A DNA stretch of 41,891 nt from Flavobacteriales bacterium. GTDB taxonomy: Bacteria; Bacteroidota; Bacteroidia; Flavobacteriales_D; Sanyastnellaceae. Numbering within the stretch: the stretch's first letter is position 1; every line of letters starts with the position of its first letter. The stretch spans positions 1-41,891 of the forward strand of contig CANNHA010000007.1 in NCBI GenBank assembly GCA_947504275.1, read 5' to 3'. The translations under genes were made by a program, and so were the position numbers. The notes beneath the pieces were generated by a model. The model was not told the DNA's origin. It did not search any database and saw only the letters and a program-made list of their open reading frames with translations. Positions 16,672 through 25,840 of the stretch are shown piece after piece.

Positions 16672-18178
16672 AAAAGTAGCTTTGGTCATTCTCGACGGCT
16701 GGGGCATTGGCAAAAAAGACAACACAGATGCCATCGCTAATGCACGCACACCTTTTGCTGACAGCTTGTCTAAAGAATATCCCAATGCCACACTGAGGAC
16801 AGATGGCGAGCATGTAGGACTTCCGGATGGACAGATGGGAAACTCAGAAGTGGGGCATATGAATATAGGTGCTGGTCGTGTGGTATTTCAAGAATTGGTT
16901 AGAATTAATAAAAACATTCGGGATAAAGAATTCTATTCCAATCCCACTTTGCTATCTGGTTTTGAATATGCCCAACAAAACAACAAAACTGTTCACTTAA
17001 TTGGATTGATCAGTGATGGAGGCGTTCATTCCCACTGGCTGCATGCCGCTGCTATTTGCGAGATAGCTTCCAAATTTCCGGAAGTGAAAACTTGTGTCCA
17101 CGCCATCACAGACGGACGAGACACCGATCCGCAAAGTGGACTGGGATACATTGAAGCTTTTGAAAAAGCCATTGAATCAACGGGTGTGAAGATTGCATCG
17201 GTCATAGGACGCTACTTTGCCATGGACAGAGATAAAAGATGGGAACGTATTAAAAGGTCGTATGACTTAATGACAAAGGGTATTGGAACAAACTACTCCA
17301 ACGCCTCACAAGGAATAGAAGCATCCTATAATGCCGGCGTAACCGATGAATTCATTGAACCCATCATCATTGAATCTCAATTTGCACCCATATCAGAAGG
17401 TGATGTTGTTATTTGCTTCAATTACAGAACGGATCGTTGCAGAGAAATAACCGAGGTCTTAAGTCAGCAGCCCTTTACAGAGTTTGAAATGTCTCCTATT
17501 CCACTTTTGTATTATATTACAATGACACAATATGATGAGAAGTTCGAAAATGTTCATGTTGTGTTTCAAAAAGACAATCTTATCCAAACATTGGGAGAGG
17601 TCATTTCCAATGCAGGAAGATCCCAATTGCGGATAGCTGAAACTGAAAAATACCCACACGTAACTTTTTTCTTCAATGGAGGGCGGGAGGAGCCTTTTGA
17701 AAGAGAGGATAGAGGAATGGTATCTTCCCCAAAAGTGGCTACTTATGACTTAATGCCTGAGATGTCGGCCCAAGGCATTTTGGAGAAAACCAAGGAGACC
17801 ATCATCAGCGATTCACCGGATTTCATTTGTCTCAACTTTGCCAACCCAGATATGGTTGGACACACTGGTGTTTGGGATGCTATTATCAAGGCTGTAGAAA
17901 CGGTAGACCAATGCTTGAAAGAGCTTGTTGAATTTGGTATTCAACATGGCTATCAATTCATCATCATTGCTGACCACGGCAATGCAGACAAGGCCATCAA
18001 TGAAGATGGCACACCCAACACCGCCCACACTACCAATCCCGTACCGGTTTGGATTATATCTGAAACGGTAAAAAAGGTAAAGGATGGCATTTTGGCTGAT
18101 GTTGCTCCTACAATCCTACATTTATTGGAAATAAAAAAGCCGATCGAAATGACCGGCTCTTTATTGGTAGAAGAATAA
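16655..18178 (+). CDS. gpmI: 2,3-bisphosphoglycerate-independent phosphoglycerate mutase
   Basis: A 507-residue metalloenzyme of glycolysis/gluconeogenesis interconverting 3- and 2-phosphoglycerate. The alkaline-phosphatase-type core starts KVALVILDGWGIG with metal ligand Asp14, followed by MGNSEVGHMNIGAGR with catalytic Ser64. The phosphotransferase insert carries HAITDGRDTDPQSG and GRYFAMDRDKRW, and the second metal site appears as NFANPDMVGHTG and IIADHGNAD. Length and motif order are canonical. It begins inside the histidine kinase gene (17-base overlap), an unusual pairing. Its last codons contain a hairpin that serves the opposing gene, whose stop lies one base away. Confidence 0.97.
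   Translation: MEKHNKKVALVILDGWGIGKKDNTDAIANARTPFADSLSKEYPNATLRTDGEHVGLPDGQMGNSEVGHMNIGAGRVVFQELVRINKNIRDKEFYSNPTLLSGFEYAQQNNKTVHLIGLISDGGVHSHWLHAAAICEIASKFPEVKTCVHAITDGRDTDPQSGLGYIEAFEKAIESTGVKIASVIGRYFAMDRDKRWERIKRSYDLMTKGIGTNYSNASQGIEASYNAGVTDEFIEPIIIESQFAPISEGDVVICFNYRTDRCREITEVLSQQPFTEFEMSPIPLLYYITMTQYDEKFENVHVVFQKDNLIQTLGEVISNAGRSQLRIAETEKYPHVTFFFNGGREEPFEREDRGMVSSPKVATYDLMPEMSAQGILEKTKETIISDSPDFICLNFANPDMVGHTGVWDAIIKAVETVDQCLKELVEFGIQHGYQFIIIADHGNADKAINEDGTPNTAHTTNPVPVWIISETVKKVKDGILADVAPTILHLLEIKKPIEMTGSLLVEE
18133..18158 (-). terminator. Intrinsic terminator for the minus-strand gene, inside gpmI coding sequence
   Basis: Read on the minus strand, AGCCGGTC pairs with GATCGGCT over a 5-base loop (ATTTC) using one G-U wobble, then a T-run follows. 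On the plus strand the wobble becomes an A-C mismatch, so the hairpin favours the minus transcript. It starts 22 bases past the stop of the 18180-20573 gene and overlaps codons for KKPIEMTGS of gpmI. Confidence 0.75.
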
Positions 18179-18179
18179 T

Positions 18180-20573
18180 TTATTTCAATACATTGAATGA
18201 ACCTGTGTAATATTCCTTTTTAGGCCTATTCCATACAAACTCATAGTAATAAACACCTTCAGCAAGATCGGAGACTTTCCAATCATTTCTATAATCTCCA
18301 CTTTCATAAACTACCGTTCCCCAGCGATTGAAAACCTTGAGTGTTGAATTAGGATATTTCCATGTTGAATCATAGGGGTTGAATAAGCCGCAAATGTGAA
18401 AAGTCTCATTTCCTATTGGTTGGCCATCTTCAAACTCTTCAGCATATACCTCTGGGTTGCACAACAAACTGAAAGATTTAGCATCTCCTGCATATCCAGA
18501 AAGTAAATTGGGAAACTCAACTGTACAAGCCACCGGTAATACGGTATAATTGACGGATTCATAGTAACCACATTGCGGCTCTGTAACGCGGCACCAATAA
18601 GTCATAGGGAAAGCACTTCCAATAAAGTAGGAAGCAGAAGTCCAATCCACAGTGTTATCGGTAATTGAATCTGTTGCATCATAATACCACCATTTGTAGG
18701 AAACATTCTCACTGGTCCAGGCGGTCAAAGTCAAAGTATCAGTGGTGCACAATCCCAATATTAGTGAGTCGGGCAAAGTGATTGGTTTCATTGGTGGAAC
18801 CGGGATCTGCAAGTTCAATGTCGTGCTATCTGAAGTTCCGCAATAATCATTGATGATCACCTCATAGTTCCCGTTGGTTAAGTTAGCATCGCCAGGAGTG
18901 AAAGTGAAAACGGCGTTGGCACTATTCGTTACGACACTTTCATTGGCTGGATTTTTCCAAGTAAAAGAATAAGGGGCAGCACCTTGAGAAATGGCGTTTT
19001 CAACATTCACATTAACGGGAGATTGACAAAGTACAACATTGCTCAATGCATTGACATTGACGGGAACTGGATCTGTTACCTCAAAAGACAACGAGTCGGA
19101 TAGACCGCAAAAATCAGATACCATCAGCCAATATTCACCCGGTATAATACCCGGTGCTTGGTATTCAAAAAACGCGGTATCATTGTTCGATATAACATCC
19201 CCTAGAGGATTCTCCCACTGGTACAAGTATGGAGGAACGCCTGTATTTGGAGTAATGGCATTGGGTCCATAGCTCTCAGGAATCACAGCTTCACACAAAC
19301 CAATATCAGGGAGTGTACTCACGTTAATTGGACTGTAGTCAACAATAATCATTGTTGCCGTTGTGGTATCCATGTCTACGCCATTCAAAGTATCCAAAGG
19401 ATCGACATAAATAAAACCAATATCGATGGTTTCATACGTTGAGGTGATATTACCAAAAGTGATGGTGTTGGTTCCTTCTGCTATATCATCCACCATGGCA
19501 TTCAAGAACAAAGTATCATAAGTACCGGGATACACCACCAGTGTCGTATCACCATCGTAGGTATAATCTTCTCCCAATGTGGCAGATCCGCCAAAATAAA
19601 GTGTGATGGTATCGGGCTCCAATAAACATGGCGGTGGAGAGATTACAAAGAAACCATCATAACAACTCTCACCTTCCAAAATAGCGTTGGCAGGAAAACC
19701 AGTGATACCACCCTGACTTCCTGATATATTGACACTTACAGGTTGGATTAAGTTGTTTCCTACATTGAAGCTACCAGCTCTTAACGTAACAAAGGACTGC
19801 AAAGAACCATCCTGCGCATCTGCAATGGCTAGTTTGATATGGTAGGTTTCACCGCACAATAATGGGTAAGTAGCCAACAAAGGCACAGTGTAACCATTGC
19901 TACCAATATCGACATTCTGTGGATTATCAACATAATACTGACTGTAATCCTCATTGTTCAAGCTGGAAATGGTAATGGGCAAGGCTGGATCAGAACCGGG
20001 AATAATCGCAATGTTGGTGGAACCTCCTGGGTAACCCGGAGGTGCTGAATAATCACCGGTGATACCAGGACCTGCCAGGAAAAACGCAAATACATCATTG
20101 TACACCTGGTCTACGTAGGTCAAATATTCATCTGAACCAAAAATGTAATCAAAAGACAACGTGTTACCTGTGGCAATAAAATCAAATTCCAGAATGGCTT
20201 GGTCATTCACGTCTTGAATGGTCAAATTAAGACCAATCATTGGAAACACTGAATTGGCTACTTCTAATAAGTCAGGATTGTTGGCTACCCCGCCCGCAAT
20301 GGCCGGAACTGTCGCACCCAATTGCAATTCATTGACATGACCAGAGGTCAATGTAACTCCATCTTCAATCGCAAAAGCCGTTGGAGCTCCGCCACCAGAA
20401 AGGTAACCCAACTGACCTGGATCGCCTGTAAACTGAGCATTAAAATAAGTAACGTTTGGTCCAAGCAAATATTGAACAGCTTGATCCGCTGTAATTCCCG
20501 GGTTCAAAGTAATCTGTGCGCTGGAACAATAACCAACGAGCAAAAAGGCGACGAGAGTAAGAATTCTTTTCAT
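18180..20573 (-). CDS. Secreted choice-of-anchor-L-type protein with CHU_C/T9SS type B C-terminus
   Basis: A 797-residue surface or secreted protein. Signal peptide MKRILTLVAFLLVGYCSSAQ leads into an N-terminal domain of about 260 residues (ADQAVQYLLGPNVTYFNAQF, FDYIFGSDEYLTYVDQVYNDVFAFFLAGPG, CGETYHIKLAIADAQDGSLQSFV) that I recognise as the choice-of-anchor L type. Ig/PKD-like segments with repeated CG..DS.SFEV phrasing follow. The C-terminus, LKVFNRWGTVVYESGDYRNDW... GVYYYEFVW, is the gliding-motility-associated (type B) T9SS domain. Function unknown, possibly adhesion. It is a tandem paralog of the next gene. Its transcript probably stops at the hairpin inside gpmI. Confidence 0.9.
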   Translation of the reverse strand: MKRILTLVAFLLVGYCSSAQITLNPGITADQAVQYLLGPNVTYFNAQFTGDPGQLGYLSGGGAPTAFAIEDGVTLTSGHVNELQLGATVPAIAGGVANNPDLLEVANSVFPMIGLNLTIQDVNDQAILEFDFIATGNTLSFDYIFGSDEYLTYVDQVYNDVFAFFLAGPGITGDYSAPPGYPGGSTNIAIIPGSDPALPITISSLNNEDYSQYYVDNPQNVDIGSNGYTVPLLATYPLLCGETYHIKLAIADAQDGSLQSFVTLRAGSFNVGNNLIQPVSVNISGSQGGITGFPANAILEGESCYDGFFVISPPPCLLEPDTITLYFGGSATLGEDYTYDGDTTLVVYPGTYDTLFLNAMVDDIAEGTNTITFGNITSTYETIDIGFIYVDPLDTLNGVDMDTTTATMIIVDYSPINVSTLPDIGLCEAVIPESYGPNAITPNTGVPPYLYQWENPLGDVISNNDTAFFEYQAPGIIPGEYWLMVSDFCGLSDSLSFEVTDPVPVNVNALSNVVLCQSPVNVNVENAISQGAAPYSFTWKNPANESVVTNSANAVFTFTPGDANLTNGNYEVIINDYCGTSDSTTLNLQIPVPPMKPITLPDSLILGLCTTDTLTLTAWTSENVSYKWWYYDATDSITDNTVDWTSASYFIGSAFPMTYWCRVTEPQCGYYESVNYTVLPVACTVEFPNLLSGYAGDAKSFSLLCNPEVYAEEFEDGQPIGNETFHICGLFNPYDSTWKYPNSTLKVFNRWGTVVYESGDYRNDWKVSDLAEGVYYYEFVWNRPKKEYYTGSFNVLK

Positions 20574-20667
20574 AAGTTTCTATTACCATGCTTAAGAGTC
20601 TAAATATACGCCAATCGATTTTGATTCAATAATTTATTTGAAAATACACATTCTAGTATCGACACAC

Positions 20668-23535
20668 TTAAGATTTTAGAAAACGAAAAACTCTTCTTCT
20701 ACTGTTTGATTTTAACTCCAAGAAATACACGCCACTGCTCCATTCACTTGAGTTTATTTTCAAATTTTCATTGGCAATTGTATCAAATATATTTAGTCCC
20801 AATGAATTATAAACAGATACTTCAAATCGGTCACAGCATAAAATAACTTCAATAAATTCCCCCTCAAACAGAACCTTAAATTCATTCATGGCGGTGCCTA
20901 ATTCTAACCATCCATTTGTCAAATCGATATTCAATGTATCTGACTCAATGCAACCATTTGGCAGAACACATTCTACATAAATGTAACCTGGTGAATTAGA
21001 CCACATAACTTGAATTACATTGGTACCTTGGCCAGACATTACATTCCCACCGGAGACCTCCCAATTATAACTGGCCCCGATGACTTGATTAATGCTGTAT
21101 GTGTATTCATTAAATGGTATAATGTCCATTTGACCTATTATCTGATCGATATTTGCTTCCGGTTCCCAAACAATTAGAGTTTCATCACTTTGGCAACCAA
21201 GTTCATCCACAATTTGAAAATGGTATTCACCACCAGACAGTTGAGATATGGTATCATAACCACAACACAGAAATGTACCATTTGAAATTAATAGTTCGCT
21301 GTTGACATCCTGCACGAAAAAATCAGAATTTGGTGCATATTCATCCCAACTAGCCAAAATCAGAGGAGTGGTTTCATCGAAACAATTCAAAGAATCCTGA
21401 TTCCATAGATAGTAATCAACCTTGGTTCGCACAATAATTGTATCCATTCCACTCCACGGCCCACCAGACCAACTCCCACACTGATCAACAAAACCAATAC
21501 CCACATTTTCGAATACACCATTCCAAATAATCTGATTGTTCAATGTATCAATATCGAACACGGGTGAATAATCATACCAATCAAACGGGCCTAATCCACC
21601 TTGAATTTGAGGCAAATATGCAGTGTATTGGCCGCAAAAATCAATATAATAAATCCCATTCTCGGCACCCACAATATGTGGAGCTTCATATGGCATAATA
21701 ACAATACTATCGTTCCAAGTAATTCCGCAAAAACTTTCAATCACAGTTGTAATTTCATGAAGGGAATCATTATCAGCAACATAATGCCATTCGTTACTCA
21801 CTAATTCTTCATATTCATCAATCCAATTTATTTGATAATAATTGGAATATATATCAGGATCGTTGGGACTCACAGAATTGACATCTATAGTAATAATTGG
21901 ATTAACACTTACATCTGGATTTATTGAATATGTTATACATCCCGAGATGTCAGTTGATACAAATTGTTGCGAAGTACTTAGAGTTCCAGGTAATGAAGAT
22001 CCTTCACCCCAACTAAAAAGAATAGGAGCGCTGATTGAGTTTCCATCGTAAATTGTAAATACATCACAACATGCTTCTATCGTTCCAGAAACCGAAATTT
22101 CCATCATACTTCCATCGTTGACATCAGGACAAAAAGTTTCTGTCCAAAAATAATTAGTCATATAAGGGATATTGTAATTATCTATACATTCTCCGCAAGA
22201 GGAAACTTCATTTGAATCTCCCCTATGAATATATACAGATAAATCTTGATTATCGCAAAAATGAGCTGTGTCAGTAATAAAAGAAAAATTTGTTTCACTG
22301 TCGTCTTCTTGAATCCATACACGTTGGGTAATAGAATCAATCTGATTGGACAATTCCAAAAAAGATATGTATGTTACATCGACATATTCGCCGCGCAGAC
22401 CAGGATATCCAGGAATTGAAGATCCATTTTCAAATATTCCATCATTCACGGCATGAATTGTGTGATAAATAGTATCACCTGGATTTATTGTTATCGTGCT
22501 TGGAAGATTTGAAAAAAAGTCAACACCTTCTTGCGCGCTTTGATTACTGTATTGAATATGTATCGTATCTTGTCCATTCGAACAAATGTAAGGAGTAAGC
22601 ATAACCTTGAAAGTTCTGCAATCCAAATTATCATTTCCTTCAAAAATAGTGTTTTCGGGCAAATTGAAACTTGTAGGACTCAATGAGCTATTTATCGAGA
22701 CAGCCTGCCCACCGATTCCAGTATTCAAACTACCAGCCTCCAAACAAACAAACGATTGCAAGCTTTGATCACCGCAGTCGGCAATGGCCAATCGAATATG
22801 ATAGGTAGATCCGCATTGCAAAGGGTGCTCTGCCAACATTGAGGCCGTATATCCGTTGGAATTGATGTCAATGTTGATCTGGTTGTCTATGTAATAGGTT
22901 GGATTTAAAACGTTATTTAAGGAACTGACGGTAATAGGAAGAGGTGGATTGGAATAGGGTACTGATGCAATGTTCACTGCACCCCCGGGGAATCCTGAAG
23001 GTGAAGCATACGGTCCTGTAATACCGGGCCCGGACAAGAAAAATGCAAACACATCGTTGTACTGCGTATTCACAAAAGTCAAATATTCATCTGAACCAAA
23101 AATGTAATTAAAGTTCAAAGCATTCCCTGTTGCAACAAAGTCAAACTCCAACATGGCCACATTGTGCACACTGGTGATGGTAAAAGTCTGACCAATCATT
23201 GGAGGCACCGATTGTGCCACTGCCAACAAATCATCTTGAATGTTCAAATCCGGAATAATAGGATCAACCACTCCATCCGGACTTAAAGTCACCGCATCAT
23301 CAGTGCAAATTATAACACCTTCAGGAATGGTAAAATTAGAAGGTGACCCCAACCATGTCAATCGACCCAACTGTATAGTATTTCCCGTAAACTGTGCGTT
23401 AAAGTACGCAACATTCGAACCCAAAAGGTATTGAACTGCTTGATCCGCGGTAAGATCATTGGTGACATTAATTTGTCCAATGGCACTGGTAATCATAAAG
23501 GACAATCCGAGTAGTAAATTCCTAGATAACTTCAT
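20668..23535 (-). CDS. Secreted choice-of-anchor-L-type protein with T9SS type A C-terminus
   Basis: A 955-residue paralog of the preceding gene over the first 280 residues: ADQAVQYLLGSNVAYFNAQF, FNYIFGSDEYLTFVNTQYNDVFAFFLSGPG, CGSTYHIRLAIADCGDQSLQSFV. The rest differs: a segment resembling a Calx-beta/choice-of-anchor insert, a CUB-like stretch (CDVFTIYDGNSISAPILFSWG), and PKD-like domains. The C-terminus FEVSVYNSLGLNIFDTI... SSGVYFLELKSNSRRRVFRFLKS is a type A T9SS sorting domain, unlike the type B domain of its neighbour. The DNA of the middle looks more AT-rich than the ends. Start supported by a clean signal peptide (MKLSRNLLLGLSFMITSAIGQ). Likely surface-attached; function unknown. Confidence 0.9.
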   Translation of the reverse strand: MKLSRNLLLGLSFMITSAIGQINVTNDLTADQAVQYLLGSNVAYFNAQFTGNTIQLGRLTWLGSPSNFTIPEGVIICTDDAVTLSPDGVVDPIIPDLNIQDDLLAVAQSVPPMIGQTFTITSVHNVAMLEFDFVATGNALNFNYIFGSDEYLTFVNTQYNDVFAFFLSGPGITGPYASPSGFPGGAVNIASVPYSNPPLPITVSSLNNVLNPTYYIDNQINIDINSNGYTASMLAEHPLQCGSTYHIRLAIADCGDQSLQSFVCLEAGSLNTGIGGQAVSINSSLSPTSFNLPENTIFEGNDNLDCRTFKVMLTPYICSNGQDTIHIQYSNQSAQEGVDFFSNLPSTITINPGDTIYHTIHAVNDGIFENGSSIPGYPGLRGEYVDVTYISFLELSNQIDSITQRVWIQEDDSETNFSFITDTAHFCDNQDLSVYIHRGDSNEVSSCGECIDNYNIPYMTNYFWTETFCPDVNDGSMMEISVSGTIEACCDVFTIYDGNSISAPILFSWGEGSSLPGTLSTSQQFVSTDISGCITYSINPDVSVNPIITIDVNSVSPNDPDIYSNYYQINWIDEYEELVSNEWHYVADNDSLHEITTVIESFCGITWNDSIVIMPYEAPHIVGAENGIYYIDFCGQYTAYLPQIQGGLGPFDWYDYSPVFDIDTLNNQIIWNGVFENVGIGFVDQCGSWSGGPWSGMDTIIVRTKVDYYLWNQDSLNCFDETTPLILASWDEYAPNSDFFVQDVNSELLISNGTFLCCGYDTISQLSGGEYHFQIVDELGCQSDETLIVWEPEANIDQIIGQMDIIPFNEYTYSINQVIGASYNWEVSGGNVMSGQGTNVIQVMWSNSPGYIYVECVLPNGCIESDTLNIDLTNGWLELGTAMNEFKVLFEGEFIEVILCCDRFEVSVYNSLGLNIFDTIANENLKINSSEWSSGVYFLELKSNSRRRVFRFLKS

Positions 23536-23670
23536 ATTGCTTCATTTAAATCTGATTGTCAAAACCTGCCTTTGCTAACACCGAGATTTTATCCAAACTA
23601 ATGATTTCGATTTTATTTTTTTTACTGTTTATTACATTGTAAATATATTCCAAAATCTAAATTGTTACCT

Positions 23671-23678
23671 TAAATTTG
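23671..23678 (+). promoter_or_regulatory. -7 box of ABC ATPase gene (TAAATTTG)
   Basis: TAAATTTG is a full TAnnTTTG match ending 3 bases before the ATG at 23682. Its terminal TTG is the start proposed by the ORF track, which I therefore reject. Confidence 0.5.
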
Positions 23679-23681
23679 TTT

Positions 23682-24380
23682 ATGTCAAATTTGATAAAAA
23701 TAGAAGGTCTAACCAAAAGCTACACCATCGGTGAAGAGACGGTAAACGCCCTTAATGGCGTGGATTTAGAAATACTAAAAAATGAATATGTTGCACTCAT
23801 GGGACCTTCAGGGTCAGGGAAATCAACCTTGATGAACATTTTAGGTTGCCTCGATCGTCCCACCTCTGGGGATTATTTTCTGAATGGTCCCAATGTATCA
23901 ACTTTGACAGACAATGAACTGGCAGAAATACGCAACAAAGAAATTGGCTTTGTTTTTCAAACCTTTAATCTTTTGCCTAAATATACTGCGCTTGAAAATG
24001 TGGCCCTTCCGCTGGTGTATGCGGGATGGACTGAAGAAAAAAGATTAAAACGTGCCAAGCAAGTTTTAGAACAAGTTGGTCTTGCCGATAGAATGTTGCA
24101 CAAACCCAATGAACTCTCTGGAGGACAACGTCAGCGCGTTGCGGTGGCCCGAGCATTGGTCAATAAGCCCTCCATTATATTGGCCGATGAACCAACTGGT
24201 AACTTGGATACTAAAACTTCCCATGAAATCATGCGCCTTTTTCAAGACATACATGACTTGGGTAACACTGTAATTTTGGTCACCCATGAAGAGGATATTG
24301 CTTCACATGCAAACCGCATCATCCGGATGCGAGATGGAAAAATTGAAACCAAAAAATTGAATACCCCTGTTCATTTATAA
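23682..24380 (+). CDS. ABC transporter ATP-binding protein (LolD/MacB type)
   Basis: A 232-residue ATPase with Walker [10 protein letters not shown] (about residues 41-49), Q-loop [26 protein letters not shown], signature [15 protein letters not shown], Walker [13 protein letters not shown] and H-switch LVTHEEDIA. The sequence pattern is that of the MacB/LolD/FtsE-like group, which works with MacB-type permeases in lipoprotein release or efflux. No permease gene is adjacent; asnS follows 29 bases later. The ATG at 23682 was chosen because the tracked TTG is inside a promoter box. Partner and substrate are unknown. Confidence 0.94.
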   Translation: MSNLIKIEGLTKSYTIGEETVNALNGVDLEILKNEYVALMGPSGSGKSTLMNILGCLDRPTSGDYFLNGPNVSTLTDNELAEIRNKEIGFVFQTFNLLPKYTALENVALPLVYAGWTEEKRLKRAKQVLEQVGLADRMLHKPNELSGGQRQRVAVARALVNKPSIILADEPTGNLDTKTSHEIMRLFQDIHDLGNTVILVTHEEDIASHANRIIRMRDGKIETKKLNTPVHL

Positions 24381-24385
24381 TTGAT

Positions 24386-24393
24386 TAAATTTG
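24386..24393 (+). promoter_or_regulatory. -7 box of asnS (TAAATTTG)
   Basis: TAAATTTG, identical to the box of the preceding ABC gene, ends 16 bases before the asnS ATG at 24410. Full match to TAnnTTTG. Confidence 0.5.
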
Positions 24394-24409
24394 TGCCTCA
24401 TTGAAGAAT

Positions 24410-25840
24410 ATGAAGCGCACAGAAATCATCCACATTTTAGATCAAGCCGAAATTGGCAAAGAAGTCAACATTAAAGGCTGGGTAAAGACCTTTAGAAATG
24501 ATCAATTCTTGACCATCAATGATGGTTCAACTTTGCGCAATATTCAGGTTGTACTTAACCCTGAACAAACGCCAGAAGATTTAAGAAAACGATTGTATAC
24601 TGGAACTTCTGTTTCTGTTATTGGTGTAGTGCAAGAAAGTCTTGGCAAAGGACAAAACGTGGAGGTGATTGGTCAATCCCTTACCATTCTTGGTGATTGT
24701 GATCCCAATGAGTTTCCTATTCAAATGAAAAAACACAGTTTGGAGTTTCTCAGGGAAAAGGCGCATTTGCGTTTTAGAACTTCAACATTTAGCGCGGTTT
24801 TTAGGGTGCGTCATCACCTTGCATTTGCAGTAAATAAATTCTTCAATGATCGCGGTTTTTATTACCTGCATACTCCCATTATTACCGGAAGCGATGCAGA
24901 GGGTGCAGGTGAAATGTTCAAGGTAACTACCCTAGATCTTAATCAGATTCCCAAAGACGAAAATGGACATGTAGACCACAGCCAGGATTTTTTTGGCAAA
25001 TCTGCTAACCTCACTGTCTCTGGACAGTTGGAAGCTGAGTTAGCCGCATTGGCTTTGGGAAAAGTGTACACCTTTGGGCCTACTTTTCGCGCAGAAAACT
25101 CCAATACTTCCCGCCATTTGGCTGAGTTTTGGATGATTGAACCAGAAGTAGCATTTAATGATATATATGACAACATGGACTTGGCTGAGGCCTTTTTGAA
25201 ATTCTGTCTCAACCATGTTTTGGAAAATGCCTTGGAAGATCTAACATTTTTGCAAGAAAGAGAACAACAAGAAGACAAAGCCAAACCACAAGAGGAAAGA
25301 CAAACCATTCCTTTGGTGGAAAGATTGAAATTTGTTGTTGATAGTCCTTTCGAACGCATCACTTATACAGAAGCCATTGACATTTTAATGAACTCCAATC
25401 ACTACAAAAAGAAAAAATTCAAATATGATGTCAGTTGGGGGATTGACTTGCAAAGTGAGCATGAGCGTTATTTGGTAGAAAAACATTTCCAAAAGCCTGT
25501 TATCATTACTGGATATCCAGCAGCGATTAAGGCGTTCTATATGCGTCTCAATGAAGACGGTAAAACAGTGGCTGCTATGGACATGTTGGTCCCTGGCATT
25601 GGTGAGATCATTGGCGGTTCACAGCGGGAAGAGCGTTACGATGTCTTGCTCGAAAAGTGCAAACAATTCAACATCCCTGAGGAGCACATTTGGTGGTATT
25701 TAGAAACGCGCAAGTTTGGCACATGTACCCATGCTGGATTTGGATTAGGCTTTGAACGCATGGTGATGTATGCTACTGGAATGAGTAACATCAGAGATGT
25801 TATTCCTTTCCCAAGAACGCCGCTCAACGCTGAGTTCTGA
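24410..25840 (+). CDS. asnS: Asparaginyl-tRNA synthetase
   Basis: A 476-residue class IIb synthetase charging tRNA-Asn. The OB-fold anticodon-binding domain is visible at EVNIKGWVKTFRNDQFLTINDGST, followed by the catalytic core: motif 2 with TFRAENSNTSRHLAEFWMIEPEVAF and motif 3 with GFGLGFERMVMYATGMSNIRDVIPFPRTP. NTSRHLAEFWMIEPE distinguishes it from AspRS. I chose ATG 24410 rather than the tracked TTG 24401 because MKRTEI is the natural family start. The 3' end overlaps the convergent putative glycosyltransferase gene by 17 bases, with no terminator between them. Confidence 0.97.
   Translation: MKRTEIIHILDQAEIGKEVNIKGWVKTFRNDQFLTINDGSTLRNIQVVLNPEQTPEDLRKRLYTGTSVSVIGVVQESLGKGQNVEVIGQSLTILGDCDPNEFPIQMKKHSLEFLREKAHLRFRTSTFSAVFRVRHHLAFAVNKFFNDRGFYYLHTPIITGSDAEGAGEMFKVTTLDLNQIPKDENGHVDHSQDFFGKSANLTVSGQLEAELAALALGKVYTFGPTFRAENSNTSRHLAEFWMIEPEVAFNDIYDNMDLAEAFLKFCLNHVLENALEDLTFLQEREQQEDKAKPQEERQTIPLVERLKFVVDSPFERITYTEAIDILMNSNHYKKKKFKYDVSWGIDLQSEHERYLVEKHFQKPVIITGYPAAIKAFYMRLNEDGKTVAAMDMLVPGIGEIIGGSQREERYDVLLEKCKQFNIPEEHIWWYLETRKFGTCTHAGFGLGFERMVMYATGMSNIRDVIPFPRTPLNAEF

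Noticed and set aside
25786-25802. 7-bp palindrome TAACATC/GATGTTA in asnS as a terminator
   Set aside because: No T-run follows on either strand, and it encodes the conserved motif 3 region of AsnRS; probably chance.
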